64,000 nucleotides of DNA. Origin: Bifidobacterium catenulatum PV20-2 (GTDB taxonomy: Bacteria > Actinomycetota > Actinomycetes > Actinomycetales > Bifidobacteriaceae). The stretch spans positions 1,302,001 through 1,366,000 of the forward strand of contig NZ_CP007456.1 in the NCBI RefSeq assembly GCF_000800455.1, written 5' to 3'. The stretch's first letter is position 1, and each line of letters opens with the position of its first letter. Made by a program: the position numbers and the translations under genes. Shown here piece by piece: positions 30,035-38,379 of this stretch. The notes under the pieces are model-generated. The model ran no database searches, was not told the origin of the DNA, and saw nothing but the letters and a program-made list of their open reading frames with translations.

Positions 30035-31369
30035 ATGACAGTACCAACAGCACCCGCGGCATCCGACAAGCCGACGATTTCCGCATCCGAAACGACACAG
30101 CAAACGCAATCGGCAAAACAATCAAGGCAGTCGAAGCAGCCGCAACGCAAACATGACCGTCTCATCACCCGTGATATGGCGTTGGTCATGCTCGCGACGT
30201 TCTGTTTCATGTCGAGCAATATGCTTGCCAATCCGATCGTTGCCGGATATGCGGAATCATTGGGCGCTTCCGGCATGCTGATGGGTGTGGTGGCCGGGTC
30301 GATGAGTTTCATCTCACTGTTCTGCCGCCCGATCGCAGGCAACCTTTCCGACAAAACCAGCAAACGTACGCTTGTAGCGGTCGGTACTGTGCTGTATTTC
30401 GCGGCGGGACTGCTGTACTATTTCGCGAACTCCCCCACCATGCTCATCATGGCACGTGTGATCAACGGCGTCGGTTTCGCATGCTGCTCGGTCTGCCTGG
30501 CCACATGGATGTCACTGCTGCTGCCAATCCGCCATATGGGTGCCGGCATGGGCTTATACGGCACAATGAACGCGCTGGCCATGGCGGTCGGCCCGGCATT
30601 GGGCATTCGCGCGCAGAAATATATCGGTTATCGTCTGACTTTTTTGAGTTCGCTGGTGTTGGCGGTGATCATGCTGGTCTCCACGCTGATGGTGAAAAAC
30701 GGCGGGCAGTCGGTGCGCAAGAAGCAAACCGACAACATGACAGGCTCCTCCCCCACTATGAATGGTTCGGTCGATGAGAATGGCACGTCCCACAAGCGTC
30801 GTTTTTCGATCCGTTCGATTCTAGAACCTCGTGTGGTGCCATTGTCGTTGACGTTCATGATGTTCGCGATAGCGTATTTCGCGAATCAATCGTTCATCAT
30901 GAACTACGTCGAAACACGCCATCTGCCGGTGTCGGCCGACCTGTTCTTCATGTTCTACGCGGTCGCATTGCTGGTGCTGCGGCTGGGTTTGCGTGACCTG
31001 TTTGACAGTAAGGGCTTCCGTTTTTGGCTTACAGTCTGCTCGTTGGGCATGGTGGCGATGCTCGCGTGCATGACGTTCCTATTCAACGATTGGATGCTGT
31101 TGCTGGCCGCGATCTTCACCGCCGTCGGCTATGGTCTGATGAGTTCCGTCACGCAGGCGCAGGCCGTGGTGATCGCCGGTCGCGAGCGCAGTGGCATTGC
31201 GAATAGTACGTATTATGCGGGTATTGATTTGGGTATGTCGGCTGGTCCGTTTGTGGGTGGTTTGGTGTATGGGCATTTGTCTGCTGTATGGTTTTATCCG
31301 GTGTTTATGTTGACGATGCCTGTTGCTTGGTTGATTTATTTGTTGTGTGTGAGGCGTGTTTCGCGGTAG
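30035..31369 (+). CDS. MFS transporter
   Basis: A 444-residue major facilitator superfamily protein. A polar Thr/Gln/Lys-rich N-terminus (about 1-50) is followed by 12 predicted membrane helices split by a cytoplasmic loop around 230-260. The loop after helix 2 contains FCRPIAGNLSDKTSKR, the MFS motif A. The start at 30035 has GGAGG nine bases upstream. The substrate is not predictable; a drug-efflux-like or metabolite exporter is likely. The last 55 codons switch sharply from C/G-ending to T/G-ending codons (from about 31190). Confidence 0.87.
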   Translation: MTVPTAPAASDKPTISASETTQQTQSAKQSRQSKQPQRKHDRLITRDMALVMLATFCFMSSNMLANPIVAGYAESLGASGMLMGVVAGSMSFISLFCRPIAGNLSDKTSKRTLVAVGTVLYFAAGLLYYFANSPTMLIMARVINGVGFACCSVCLATWMSLLLPIRHMGAGMGLYGTMNALAMAVGPALGIRAQKYIGYRLTFLSSLVLAVIMLVSTLMVKNGGQSVRKKQTDNMTGSSPTMNGSVDENGTSHKRRFSIRSILEPRVVPLSLTFMMFAIAYFANQSFIMNYVETRHLPVSADLFFMFYAVALLVLRLGLRDLFDSKGFRFWLTVCSLGMVAMLACMTFLFNDWMLLLAAIFTAVGYGLMSSVTQAQAVVIAGRERSGIANSTYYAGIDLGMSAGPFVGGLVYGHLSAVWFYPVFMLTMPVAWLIYLLCVRRVSR

Positions 31370-31439
31370 TTATTGGCAGCGTGTGCGAGGTTTCTGCCGT
31401 AAACCATTCCAAGCGCGTGTCGTTCTATAACTGTTTTTG

Positions 31440-31480
31440 CGGTCGGTCGTATTTTCCATATACGGCAATATGACCGACCG
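31440..31480. terminator. Convergent hairpin between the MFS and HAD genes
   Basis: A 14-bp stem with one wobble (31440-31453 with 31467-31480) has a 13-nt loop. Neither side has a T-run, so it is an atypical terminator. It lies between converging stops at 31369 and 31571. Confidence 0.45.
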
Positions 31481-31570
31481 ACGCCCATCCTGGCTCGTGC
31501 AAGGCGTCCATGCCGAAGGGGAGATGTCAAGATCGGCCCTTGCCGCCGTATTCCGTTCCAGCCTTTTCGG

Positions 31571-32143
31571 CTATTTGACTTGGTGGATTTTGTTGCCTTT
31601 GACCATGTAGGCGCGGCGGGCCATGTCGATCATGGGTTGGTCGAAACGGCTGTCCGTGTAGAATTCGTCCACGCGTGCGTTGTCACCGTAGAGTTCGCGG
31701 AATCGTTTGGGCTTGTTGGTGTTGAAGTTGAGGTAGTTTACGTTCAACGTGCTGCCGTCAATGGTGGACGAGACCAGATGTTGCACGCCAAGTCTGCGGC
31801 AGGCCTCCCCTACCGTGATGTCGAACGAAGCAGTGAGGATCACATCGTCTTCGCGTGGCTCATACCAGGATTTGATGCGTTTCATGTTCTGATCCCAGAA
31901 AGCGTTGACGAGCTCTTCGAATTCCACCGATTCGGCCAGTTCGTTCAAATATCCGTGGCATAGTTTGCCCACACCGTATTCCATTTGGTCGAATGTGGCC
32001 CGTCCGAGCTTGTATTTGATGGCGTACCGCAATACCGGAGCGATGTACCGCAGCACCTTCGGATTGTATCGGGCCGAAAACAGGTACAGGTCGAACAGGC
32101 TTTCCCCGTCGTAGATGGTTCCATCAAAGTCGAACACACGCAT
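31571..32143 (-). CDS. HAD-superfamily (IB) phosphatase
   Basis: A 190-residue haloacid dehalogenase-type phosphatase, phosphoserine-phosphatase-like subclass. The catalytic DFDGTIYDG is at residues 5-13, the LTASFDI Ser/Thr motif near 102, the KPKRFREL Lys motif near 142 and FYTDSRFDQPM near 160. The start at 32143 follows GAGAGC. The substrate is unknown; relatives act on small phosphoesters or phospholipid precursors. Confidence 0.87.
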   Translation of the reverse strand: MRVFDFDGTIYDGESLFDLYLFSARYNPKVLRYIAPVLRYAIKYKLGRATFDQMEYGVGKLCHGYLNELAESVEFEELVNAFWDQNMKRIKSWYEPREDDVILTASFDITVGEACRRLGVQHLVSSTIDGSTLNVNYLNFNTNKPKRFRELYGDNARVDEFYTDSRFDQPMIDMARRAYMVKGNKIHQVK

Positions 32144-32344
32144 GTAAGCAGCTCTCACTTCCTCGTATGCGCGCATCCAATACGCGCCATTGCACCTCAT
32201 GCTAAAGTCCGAAGGCTGATTCCTTCTTACACCAAGGTGAACGGCCGGCGACCGCAATGTGCACAAATTGCACATCTCAATGCACATTCGGTTCATGTCA
32301 CGTTTGGAAGGAGGAACCACCACAACAACAACACAGTCGGACCG

Positions 32345-33229
32345 CTATTCGCCCCATAGGAGCCGTTCGCGCTGCTGATACTCCTCATCGAACAACGGCT
32401 GGGCCTTCGTGTCGATGAGCTTGGCGAATTCCAGATCCTCATCTCGTTCCACCCGATGCTCAGCCATATTCCATTGGTCATGGTACGTGTAACGCAATGC
32501 CTCGGCATCCGTTTTCAGAACATGCGACCGGTAAAGGTCCCGTTCGAATAGAAGCGTATCAACCAGCCATCCTGGCTCGTCCGGAAACTTGCTGATGCCA
32601 TTGACGTACTCCGCACGATACGCGTCATGGACAAGGGCAGGCAACGCATCGATACGCAAAAGCTCCTTGAACATGATAAGCCGTCCGATTCGACCGTTGC
32701 CGTCCGAAAATGGGTGAATCTTCTCAAACGTCCAATGGACACGGGCGATCTGATACGGCTCGTCCTCAAGTTTTGTGCACATATCAAACAGCCTGTCCAT
32801 AAATTCGGGAACATCCTGCGGCAGCGCAGTCCTTGTCGGAGTGACAGGATTGCCGATAAAGTTCGGCCGAGTCTTGTAGCCGCCCACGTTGAAAAGCGAG
32901 TCGGAAACCTGTCTGGTGCCCTGCTTGAGAATGGCATGCAGGTGACAGACCATATCCCGGTCCACCGGCTCATCAGCATGGTCGAGAATCCAACGGAACG
33001 CAGCGAAATGATTACGGGTTTCCAACGCATCATCAGGATTGACCTGTTCGCTGCCATCCGTGGTATAGGTACCGGTGGCAAATAGCTGCGCGGTCTGTTT
33101 GGCAGTAAGGGTGGAACCTTCCATATGATTGGAATTCCATGCGAACTGGATTTGCGTGGTCGTGTAAATGCCGTCACCATATCGAGTATCACGCTCTCGG
33201 ATAAGACGCTCCACGATACGTTCCGCCAT
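32345..33229 (-). CDS. Fic-domain protein (probable class II AMPylator)
   Basis: A 294-residue Fic protein, a family that transfers AMP or other phosphate-containing groups onto target hydroxyls. The catalytic motif HPFSDGNGR is intact at 172-180. The N-terminal helix carries S33-NHM-E37-G38, matching the inhibitory (S/T)xxxE(G/N) motif, so it should be an intramolecularly restrained class II enzyme. A helical C-terminal region of about 80 residues follows. A small gene of unknown function lies 55 bp upstream on the same strand. Target and physiological role are unknown. Confidence 0.9.
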   Translation of the reverse strand: MAERIVERLIRERDTRYGDGIYTTTQIQFAWNSNHMEGSTLTAKQTAQLFATGTYTTDGSEQVNPDDALETRNHFAAFRWILDHADEPVDRDMVCHLHAILKQGTRQVSDSLFNVGGYKTRPNFIGNPVTPTRTALPQDVPEFMDRLFDMCTKLEDEPYQIARVHWTFEKIHPFSDGNGRIGRLIMFKELLRIDALPALVHDAYRAEYVNGISKFPDEPGWLVDTLLFERDLYRSHVLKTDAEALRYTYHDQWNMAEHRVERDEDLEFAKLIDTKAQPLFDEEYQQRERLLWGE

Positions 33230-33284
33230 AACCCCATCCTTCCTTCATTCCGCTCGACTATCCTCCCATGGTAATTCATTTAGG

Positions 33285-33539
33285 CTAGAAACCGTGGTGG
33301 ATGTCGTATATCCTGCAGGTTGGTTCCATGTCGAACGTGACCGTGTCGAACTGTTCGGGATGGTGTACGAACGTATCGATCAGTTTCCATTGGCGACGGC
33401 TGATGCCGATACGATAGTCCGGGCGTACCATGAGCACCGGCGCTTTCGGCTGGAGTTCCTCCAAGAGCTGCGCGCGCTGTTCGAAGCATTCATCGAAATC
33501 CGTGAACACCACAGGCTTGGAAAACATTTTCAACTCCAT
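33285..33539 (-). CDS. Small hypothetical protein upstream of Fic
   Basis: An 84-residue protein, not recognised. The start at 33539 is chosen because AGGGGAG lies five bases upstream; a second ATG directly before it is the alternative. The sequence has a mixed pattern (PVVFTDFDECFEQRAQLLEEL, then VRPDYRIGISRRQWKLIDTF) with no membrane segment. It is the upstream partner of the Fic gene. Whether it modulates Fic is speculative, because this Fic already has an internal inhibitory helix. Confidence 0.62.
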   Translation of the reverse strand: MELKMFSKPVVFTDFDECFEQRAQLLEELQPKAPVLMVRPDYRIGISRRQWKLIDTFVHHPEQFDTVTFDMEPTCRIYDIHHGF

Positions 33540-33689
33540 CATCACTCCCCTTTGGATCGCCAACCATCTTCTTGTCTTGACCCTACGGCTTCCTCACTAC
33601 GTTTTACCTGACAAATACTGACAGCACCGCCATCGTTTTATTTGCTACACTCGGATTGGTTCGGCACGGACGCCGAACGACCGCAGGCA

Positions 33690-34100
33690 CAAGCATCCTC
33701 GCCGCACCGCTCGCCAAGGGCGGCCAGTCGTCTCTAACGAGCTTCGACCGGTCTCAATATTGGCAATGGAATCGCACATGTCAAGCGGCACAGCCAAATG
33801 TATGCAATACCCACAACGGACGCGTAGGACAGAGATCCCCGGGCAGGCTCGTCCAATTTCCACAAATGTAACATTTGACGTTCCTTCTGTTATCGGACGC
33901 TGCTTTGCCCGTATCTCGCTTACATATGGCATGTCAGTCTGTCAAAACGGTAGGTAGGGGGTGCGAAAGCCCTGTTTGCCCGGAATGGACTACCATGATA
34001 CATAAGCGAGGTATCCATGTCACACCTCGAAATCTGCCATATATAGGCGTCTATTCTCGCTTTGGATCGGCATTTGAAGTCCGACGAGTAGTAAGGAGAT
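33690..34100 (+). pseudogene. Decayed tandem copy of the peroxiredoxin gene
   Basis: This stretch is a heavily degraded relative of the intact peroxiredoxin gene that begins 5 bp further on. The clearest piece, 33868-33920, reads HLTFLLLSDAALPVSRL where the intact gene reads HLTFPLLSDADLTVHRL (34411-34461). Similarity extends upstream (RLVQF against KLIRF, with an in-frame TAA between) and, weakly, downstream to about 34080. The active-site Cys pair is not preserved. The upstream limit is uncertain. The promoter of the intact gene must lie inside this relic. Confidence 0.65.
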
Positions 34101-34104
34101 AATC

Positions 34105-34638
34105 ATGTCCGACATCAATTCGCCAGCAAACCCAGCAGCGCAGGACTCCCCCGCAGCCGCGCGACTCGAAGCGGGGCAGACGGCCCCGAACTTCACACTT
34201 CCCAGCGACGAAGGCGACAGCATCACGCTCTCCGCATTGCGCGGCCAGAATATCATCCTGTACTTCTACCCTGCCGCGATGACTCCCGGCTGCACTACCG
34301 AAGCCTGCGACTTCCGGGACAACCTCGCACGCCTCTCTTCCCGCGGATTCACCGTACTCGGCATATCGAAGGATCCGCTGGACAAGCTCATCCGATTCCG
34401 CGAGCGCGATCATTTGACGTTTCCTCTGCTATCGGATGCTGATTTGACTGTGCATCGTTTGTATGGCGCGTATGGTGAGAAGAAGTTGTATGGCAAGGTT
34501 TATGAGGGTGTGATTCGTTCGACTTTTGTGATTGATGGTGATGGGGTGATTCGTATTGCCCGATACAACGTGCGTGCGAAGGATCATGTTGATTCTTTGC
34601 TGCGTGCGCTTGACAAGCTCGATGGTTCCGTTTTCTAG
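34105..34638 (+). CDS. bcp: Thioredoxin-dependent thiol peroxidase (Bcp/PrxQ type)
   Basis: Cytoplasmic peroxiredoxin that reduces peroxides using thioredoxin. In its 177 residues the peroxidatic Cys is C63 in AMTPGCTTEACDF and the resolving Cys is C68, the C-x4-C spacing of the PrxQ class. The first 20 residues are a polar Ala/Pro/Ser-rich extension. AAGGAGATAATC precedes the ATG. The 3' half (from about 34410) uses T/G-ending codons, unlike the C-ending 5' half. In oxygen-sensitive bifidobacteria such enzymes replace catalase. Confidence 0.92.
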   Translation: MSDINSPANPAAQDSPAAARLEAGQTAPNFTLPSDEGDSITLSALRGQNIILYFYPAAMTPGCTTEACDFRDNLARLSSRGFTVLGISKDPLDKLIRFRERDHLTFPLLSDADLTVHRLYGAYGEKKLYGKVYEGVIRSTFVIDGDGVIRIARYNVRAKDHVDSLLRALDKLDGSVF

Positions 34639-34677
34639 TCTGGAATGCGATGCCGCTTTGTTTATAGATCAGCTTTT

Positions 34678-35064
34678 TCATGCGAATGACGCAAGCAGCG
34701 TCAGTAGCGGGTAGATGTCGAATTCCTGATAGTGGTCGTGCAGTGTGCCGATATCTTCGAATATGGGCTCTTCGGCGAGCCTTTCGAAGGTCTCGTAACG
34801 GCGCGGGGCACGGCCTCGTAAGAGAAGAGAAAAAGCGCGATGAGACTCAGACTTCCGACAATAAATCATCGTCTTCCGACATGTCAGCCCACGGCTCGCG
34901 TGTGCGGTTTGCTTGATCGTGTTGGCGATGCGTTGGCTGAGGAGCGTGAACGTTTGGAGTTGAAGGCGATTGAAATGCTGAAGGGACCGAAGCGTCTTAT
35001 GCAGCCGGAGCCGGTGTATCATGCTTGGTGGGATGATAGTTCCGGCGTGTACAGCATCAGCTGA
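34678..35064. pseudogene. Remnants of two degraded genes
   Basis: No intact gene is visible here. On the minus strand, 34678-34830 encodes a protein-like C-terminus containing RRYETFERLAEEPIFEDI. On the plus strand, a hydrophilic piece (EEKKRDETQTSDNKSSSS, about 34818-34870) runs into a stop, and the next frame continues as LLDRVGDALAEERERLEL to a stop at 35064, as expected for a frameshift. Neither is recognised. Confidence 0.4.
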
Positions 35065-35111
35065 GGGAGCCGGTAGGCTGGGTGTGTAAATCCAGCAGAG
35101 AGGAACGTGCC

Positions 35112-35669
35112 ATGGTGACGCGGCGCAATGATGAGCAGACAGTTGCGGGAAGGCATCGCATGATGAGGCGTGCCGATCGTGAGGTGACCGATCCGCGGCA
35201 GGTCGCGGCGATTATCGCAACATGTAGGATTGTGAATATTGCATACACCGATGCGGAAGGCATCACCATCGTGCCGTTGAATTTTGGATACGTGTTCGAT
35301 GCGAAATCCAATCATCTCACCTTGTATTTCCATGGTTCTCCGGCCGGCCGCAAGATGGATGCGGTCAGGGTCGCGAACAATGCGCTTTCCGTGGCGTTCG
35401 AGATGGCGACCGACTGCGAGGTGGTCGAGGGGCGCACGCTGTGCAATTGGGGCGAGGCGTTCAAGTCGATCGTCGGCAATGGTACCGCGTCCATCATCGA
35501 CGATCTTGACGAGGCGCGCCAGGGGCTCGCACTGCTGATGAGGCAGCAGGCCGGTATGGAGCATGTGGAGTTCACCGACCAGCAGGTACGCGCCGTCACC
35601 GTATGGAAGGTGGAAGCGGACTACTTCACCGCCAAAGTGCGCGAAAAGCCCCAGCCGCATACGCACTGA
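35112..35669 (+). CDS. Pyridoxamine 5'-phosphate oxidase-family protein (NimA-like)
   Basis: A 185-residue flavin-binding split-barrel protein of the family that includes 5-nitroimidazole reductases. Typical features are the opening MRRADREVTDPRQVAAII, IVNIAYTDAEGITIVPLNFGY, LYFHGSPAGRKMDAVR and the NWGEAFKSIVGNGTASII block. The start at 35112 has GAGG eight bases upstream. Members bind FMN or related cofactors; the natural substrate is unknown and resistance cannot be inferred from sequence alone. Confidence 0.85.
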   Translation: MVTRRNDEQTVAGRHRMMRRADREVTDPRQVAAIIATCRIVNIAYTDAEGITIVPLNFGYVFDAKSNHLTLYFHGSPAGRKMDAVRVANNALSVAFEMATDCEVVEGRTLCNWGEAFKSIVGNGTASIIDDLDEARQGLALLMRQQAGMEHVEFTDQQVRAVTVWKVEADYFTAKVREKPQPHTH

Positions 35670-35818
35670 CCTCATACCGCACCTGACGCAATGATGCGCT
35701 GCTTCCAAGTCCGAGGATGGGAATTGGGAACAGCGCATCAGATGTAAAACGCTAGACCAAAGTCCAGCTGCGGCCAAGTTGCAATCAGGCCGTAACCCGG
35801 TCGAGATAAGGTTTTGAA

Positions 35819-37738
35819 TCAAGCCTTCCGGCGGGAACGCCGCGCGTAGCTTCCTCCAAGAATCGCGGAGGACACCATCACGACGGCCGCCACGATGGCG
35901 GGCGTCACGTTCGAACCGGTTTTGGCGAGCTTGACTGTATCGCCGCCGTTCGCGGACGATTTCACCAGATGCTTCCGCTGGCCGTTCGCATCATTCGCAC
36001 CCGGAGCCTTCTGCGAATCATCTGGTGTCGATTCATGGCCTGGCGTTCCAGGCTGACCTTCCTCATCCGTCAGCCGGGCATCAACCGTGGTTCCCTTACC
36101 ATTCAGACAGCTTTTCAGCTCACTTTCCTTATACCAGGTCGAACCATCCGCAATTGGCGTGCAGGAATCGTTGAATCCGATTTCCGTCTCGTTGTACAGC
36201 ATTCTGACCAACGGCTGATACGGCTGCCCCAAAGCGTCCGCACCATCACGCACAACCACATCCCACTGCACATTCGCAGCCATCGGCGTCACACTTTCGC
36301 CACGCCACGGATTGTTCTCATACGTGTACAGTTCACTCGCCTGCTGCTGCGATCCAGGCAACTTCAGCAATGCCGCAAACGGAATAATGGTTTCGGCATG
36401 TGCGAATCGGAACGTCGCGGCGGTACCGGCCCGCTCCCTCGTGTCGATCGCATTGAAGAAATCGTCGAGCAACGGCTGGGCGATGCGGTAGGTCTCATCC
36501 TGACCTGCGCGCCCCGGTCCCTTCTCGTAGAAGTCCTCGGCATCAAGCGACCAAGCAAACGTCTTCGCATCCTGGGCGTGCTGACCTTGGAAGTACTGGT
36601 CGAAATTGAACGTGTGGGATCCGGTGTTCTCCTGTTCCATATCGGCCGCGATGATGTACAGATTGTACAAATCCATTGCCGCGTCCTGTTCCGACGCGAT
36701 CTTCTTCTTGGCATCACCGCACGCGTTCGCATCCTTGGCAGGGTCGGCGCCGGCAGCGCAATTGGCCGCACCCTTCTTCGTGCCGTCAGCCGTGTTGTAC
36801 CAGATGCGCTGGCCTTCTTCCTTGCCGATGGACGCGAGGAAATCGTCAGTGAAGATTTGAGAGAGCAGATCATGCGAAGCGGTGGTCATGGACGGATCGT
36901 TCGTCACGTTTTCCTCAGCTTCGGCGATGCCCCCATCATTCGCGACGAACTGCTGGTAACGTTCCGCGCGCTCCTTGGCCTCGCCCGTTTTCTGCGTACT
37001 ATCCGGATTATCGGTCTTATGGAAATACAACGTGGTGGTGTTCTTGTCGAAATCCTTGCCGGAATTGTTATCCGCAGGATTATTCGGTGCTACAACCGCA
37101 TTCGCCAGCAAACCGTTGGAAGCCTGATTGAATCCTAGTTTGAAGTTCTCTCCGGATTCGGTTGCACGAGGCTCACCCGAGCTCTGGTATGAGACGCGCA
37201 GTCCCTGCTTTGCGGCATTGGCGAACAGATCAGCATCACGCTGGTATATTCTCTCACCAATGCCCTGATGCTGTATGGCGCCCTGACCAGAGAGCATGCC
37301 ATACCCGTTGCCCACGTTGGCCGCGGTAATGGCATTGACATTGTTGATGAATTCCTTGCCAACCTCTGGGCTAACGAATCCAGCATAATTGTTTTCCGCA
37401 GCGGACTGAGCCATCAGCGCCAGCAAAGCGTCATACTTGTAGCTCGACAGGCCACGCGAGCCATGCCTTGCCACAAACTCGGTGTATGCAAGATGGTATC
37501 TGTTCGGAATTGCTGAATATGATGTGCTCGCTGGTGCAACATACGGCTGCTTGCTGCTGTAATACCGGTCGGTTCCTTCCCCAGCCAAAGCCACTGGCGT
37601 TGCGAGCATGGCCGCTGCCACTACAGCGCTTGTCAACGCGAGCATGCCACCGCCCACCGATTTGGTACCGCGTTTGCGCCAGACTCCCGCCTGCCGCCAT
37701 CCCTCCGTTGCCGTATGGATTTTCGCCATTATCCTCAT
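35819..37738 (-). CDS. Cell-wall-anchored histidine acid phosphatase / phytase
   Basis: A secreted 639-residue phosphatase that should release phosphate from phytate or other inositol phosphates at the cell surface. A long basic signal peptide (about 1-52, hydrophobic 31-51) precedes the catalytic domain. The active-site RHGSR is at 91-95 and the second motif HAET in FAHAETIIPFAALL lies around residue 445. The C-terminus has a polar Ser/Gly/Pro-rich spacer, LAKTG (604-608), a hydrophobic segment and RRSRRKA, which together make a sortase signal. HAE in place of HD is characteristic of the MINPP-like group, and bifidobacterial phytases of this architecture are known. Phosphate regulation was not seen. 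Confidence 0.9.
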   Translation of the reverse strand: MRIMAKIHTATEGWRQAGVWRKRGTKSVGGGMLALTSAVVAAAMLATPVALAGEGTDRYYSSKQPYVAPASTSYSAIPNRYHLAYTEFVARHGSRGLSSYKYDALLALMAQSAAENNYAGFVSPEVGKEFINNVNAITAANVGNGYGMLSGQGAIQHQGIGERIYQRDADLFANAAKQGLRVSYQSSGEPRATESGENFKLGFNQASNGLLANAVVAPNNPADNNSGKDFDKNTTTLYFHKTDNPDSTQKTGEAKERAERYQQFVANDGGIAEAEENVTNDPSMTTASHDLLSQIFTDDFLASIGKEEGQRIWYNTADGTKKGAANCAAGADPAKDANACGDAKKKIASEQDAAMDLYNLYIIAADMEQENTGSHTFNFDQYFQGQHAQDAKTFAWSLDAEDFYEKGPGRAGQDETYRIAQPLLDDFFNAIDTRERAGTAATFRFAHAETIIPFAALLKLPGSQQQASELYTYENNPWRGESVTPMAANVQWDVVVRDGADALGQPYQPLVRMLYNETEIGFNDSCTPIADGSTWYKESELKSCLNGKGTTVDARLTDEEGQPGTPGHESTPDDSQKAPGANDANGQRKHLVKSSANGGDTVKLAKTGSNVTPAIVAAVVMVSSAILGGSYARRSRRKA

Positions 37739-38052
37739 TCATCTACCTTTTTTGTTTCTCCACAGTGAAGCTGCCAGACAAGCCAGCCCGCGTGACAAAT
37801 TAGAAGAGGAAGGCGAACACGCAACACCTTAAACATGAACGATCAACAAACAATCCGCGAACCGTCGCTTAGAACTCAAGTAAGTTACGCAGCCGCAACT
37901 CCCCCACCCCATGGATTCACGATGCTCGACGTATCACAGAACCTGCTGGACAAGTTCCACCGATTTCGCTGCGGACACCCCACCAATCAACGCACATCAT
38001 CATGGCTGGCTGATTGTCGACTTGGCGCGTGGAGACGTCCCCGCCTCTCACG
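37739..38052. other. Intergenic region upstream of the phytase gene
   Basis: No supportable gene was found. It should hold the phytase promoter (minus strand). Several short open frames exist on the plus strand, but they have no homology that I recognise and no consistent codon use, so they may be fragments. Confidence 0.5.
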
Positions 38053-38329
38053 TCAGGACCGAAAGCCCAGCATGCCAGCGCCCCACAGGAATTTTACTCC
38101 TTGCTCTTCACTGATAACAGCATTATCGGAAATCTCGCCAAGGAGCTTTGCGATCTGATTTACCAGAGTGTCTCCCAAGCAAGCATACTGTTTTTTATAG
38201 AGCTTGAGCAGCCGTTTAGCATCCGCCACCGCAAAACGAGGACTATCACCGGCATCGGAAACAAGCTTGATGAACTCCCCCCCCCACTTGAGCGGTCTTC
38301 TTACTCATCTGCCCATATCCGTAAGACAT
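38053..38329 (-). pseudogene. Small gene disrupted at a nine-G tract
   Basis: Two frames on the minus strand together make a plausible protein of about 91 residues. The first begins at ATG 38329 with GGGGTGATAT upstream and reads MSYGYGQMSKKTAQVGG. At a run of nine G (38285-38277) the frame shifts, and the downstream frame continues as EFIKLVSDAGDSPRFAVA and then a helical stretch to a stop at 38053. Eight Gs would restore one frame. The product is not recognised, and its codons are more AT-rich than its neighbours. It could be a phase-variable gene, a true pseudogene or a homopolymer error. Confidence 0.45.
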
Positions 38330-38379
38330 CGCATATCACCCCGCAGTGGATTGCATCGCTGTTCGCTGAACCGTATCTG

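Noticed and set aside
35112..35669. Nitroimidazole resistance gene
   Set aside because: The protein belongs to the broad flavin split-barrel family; resistance cannot be concluded from family membership.
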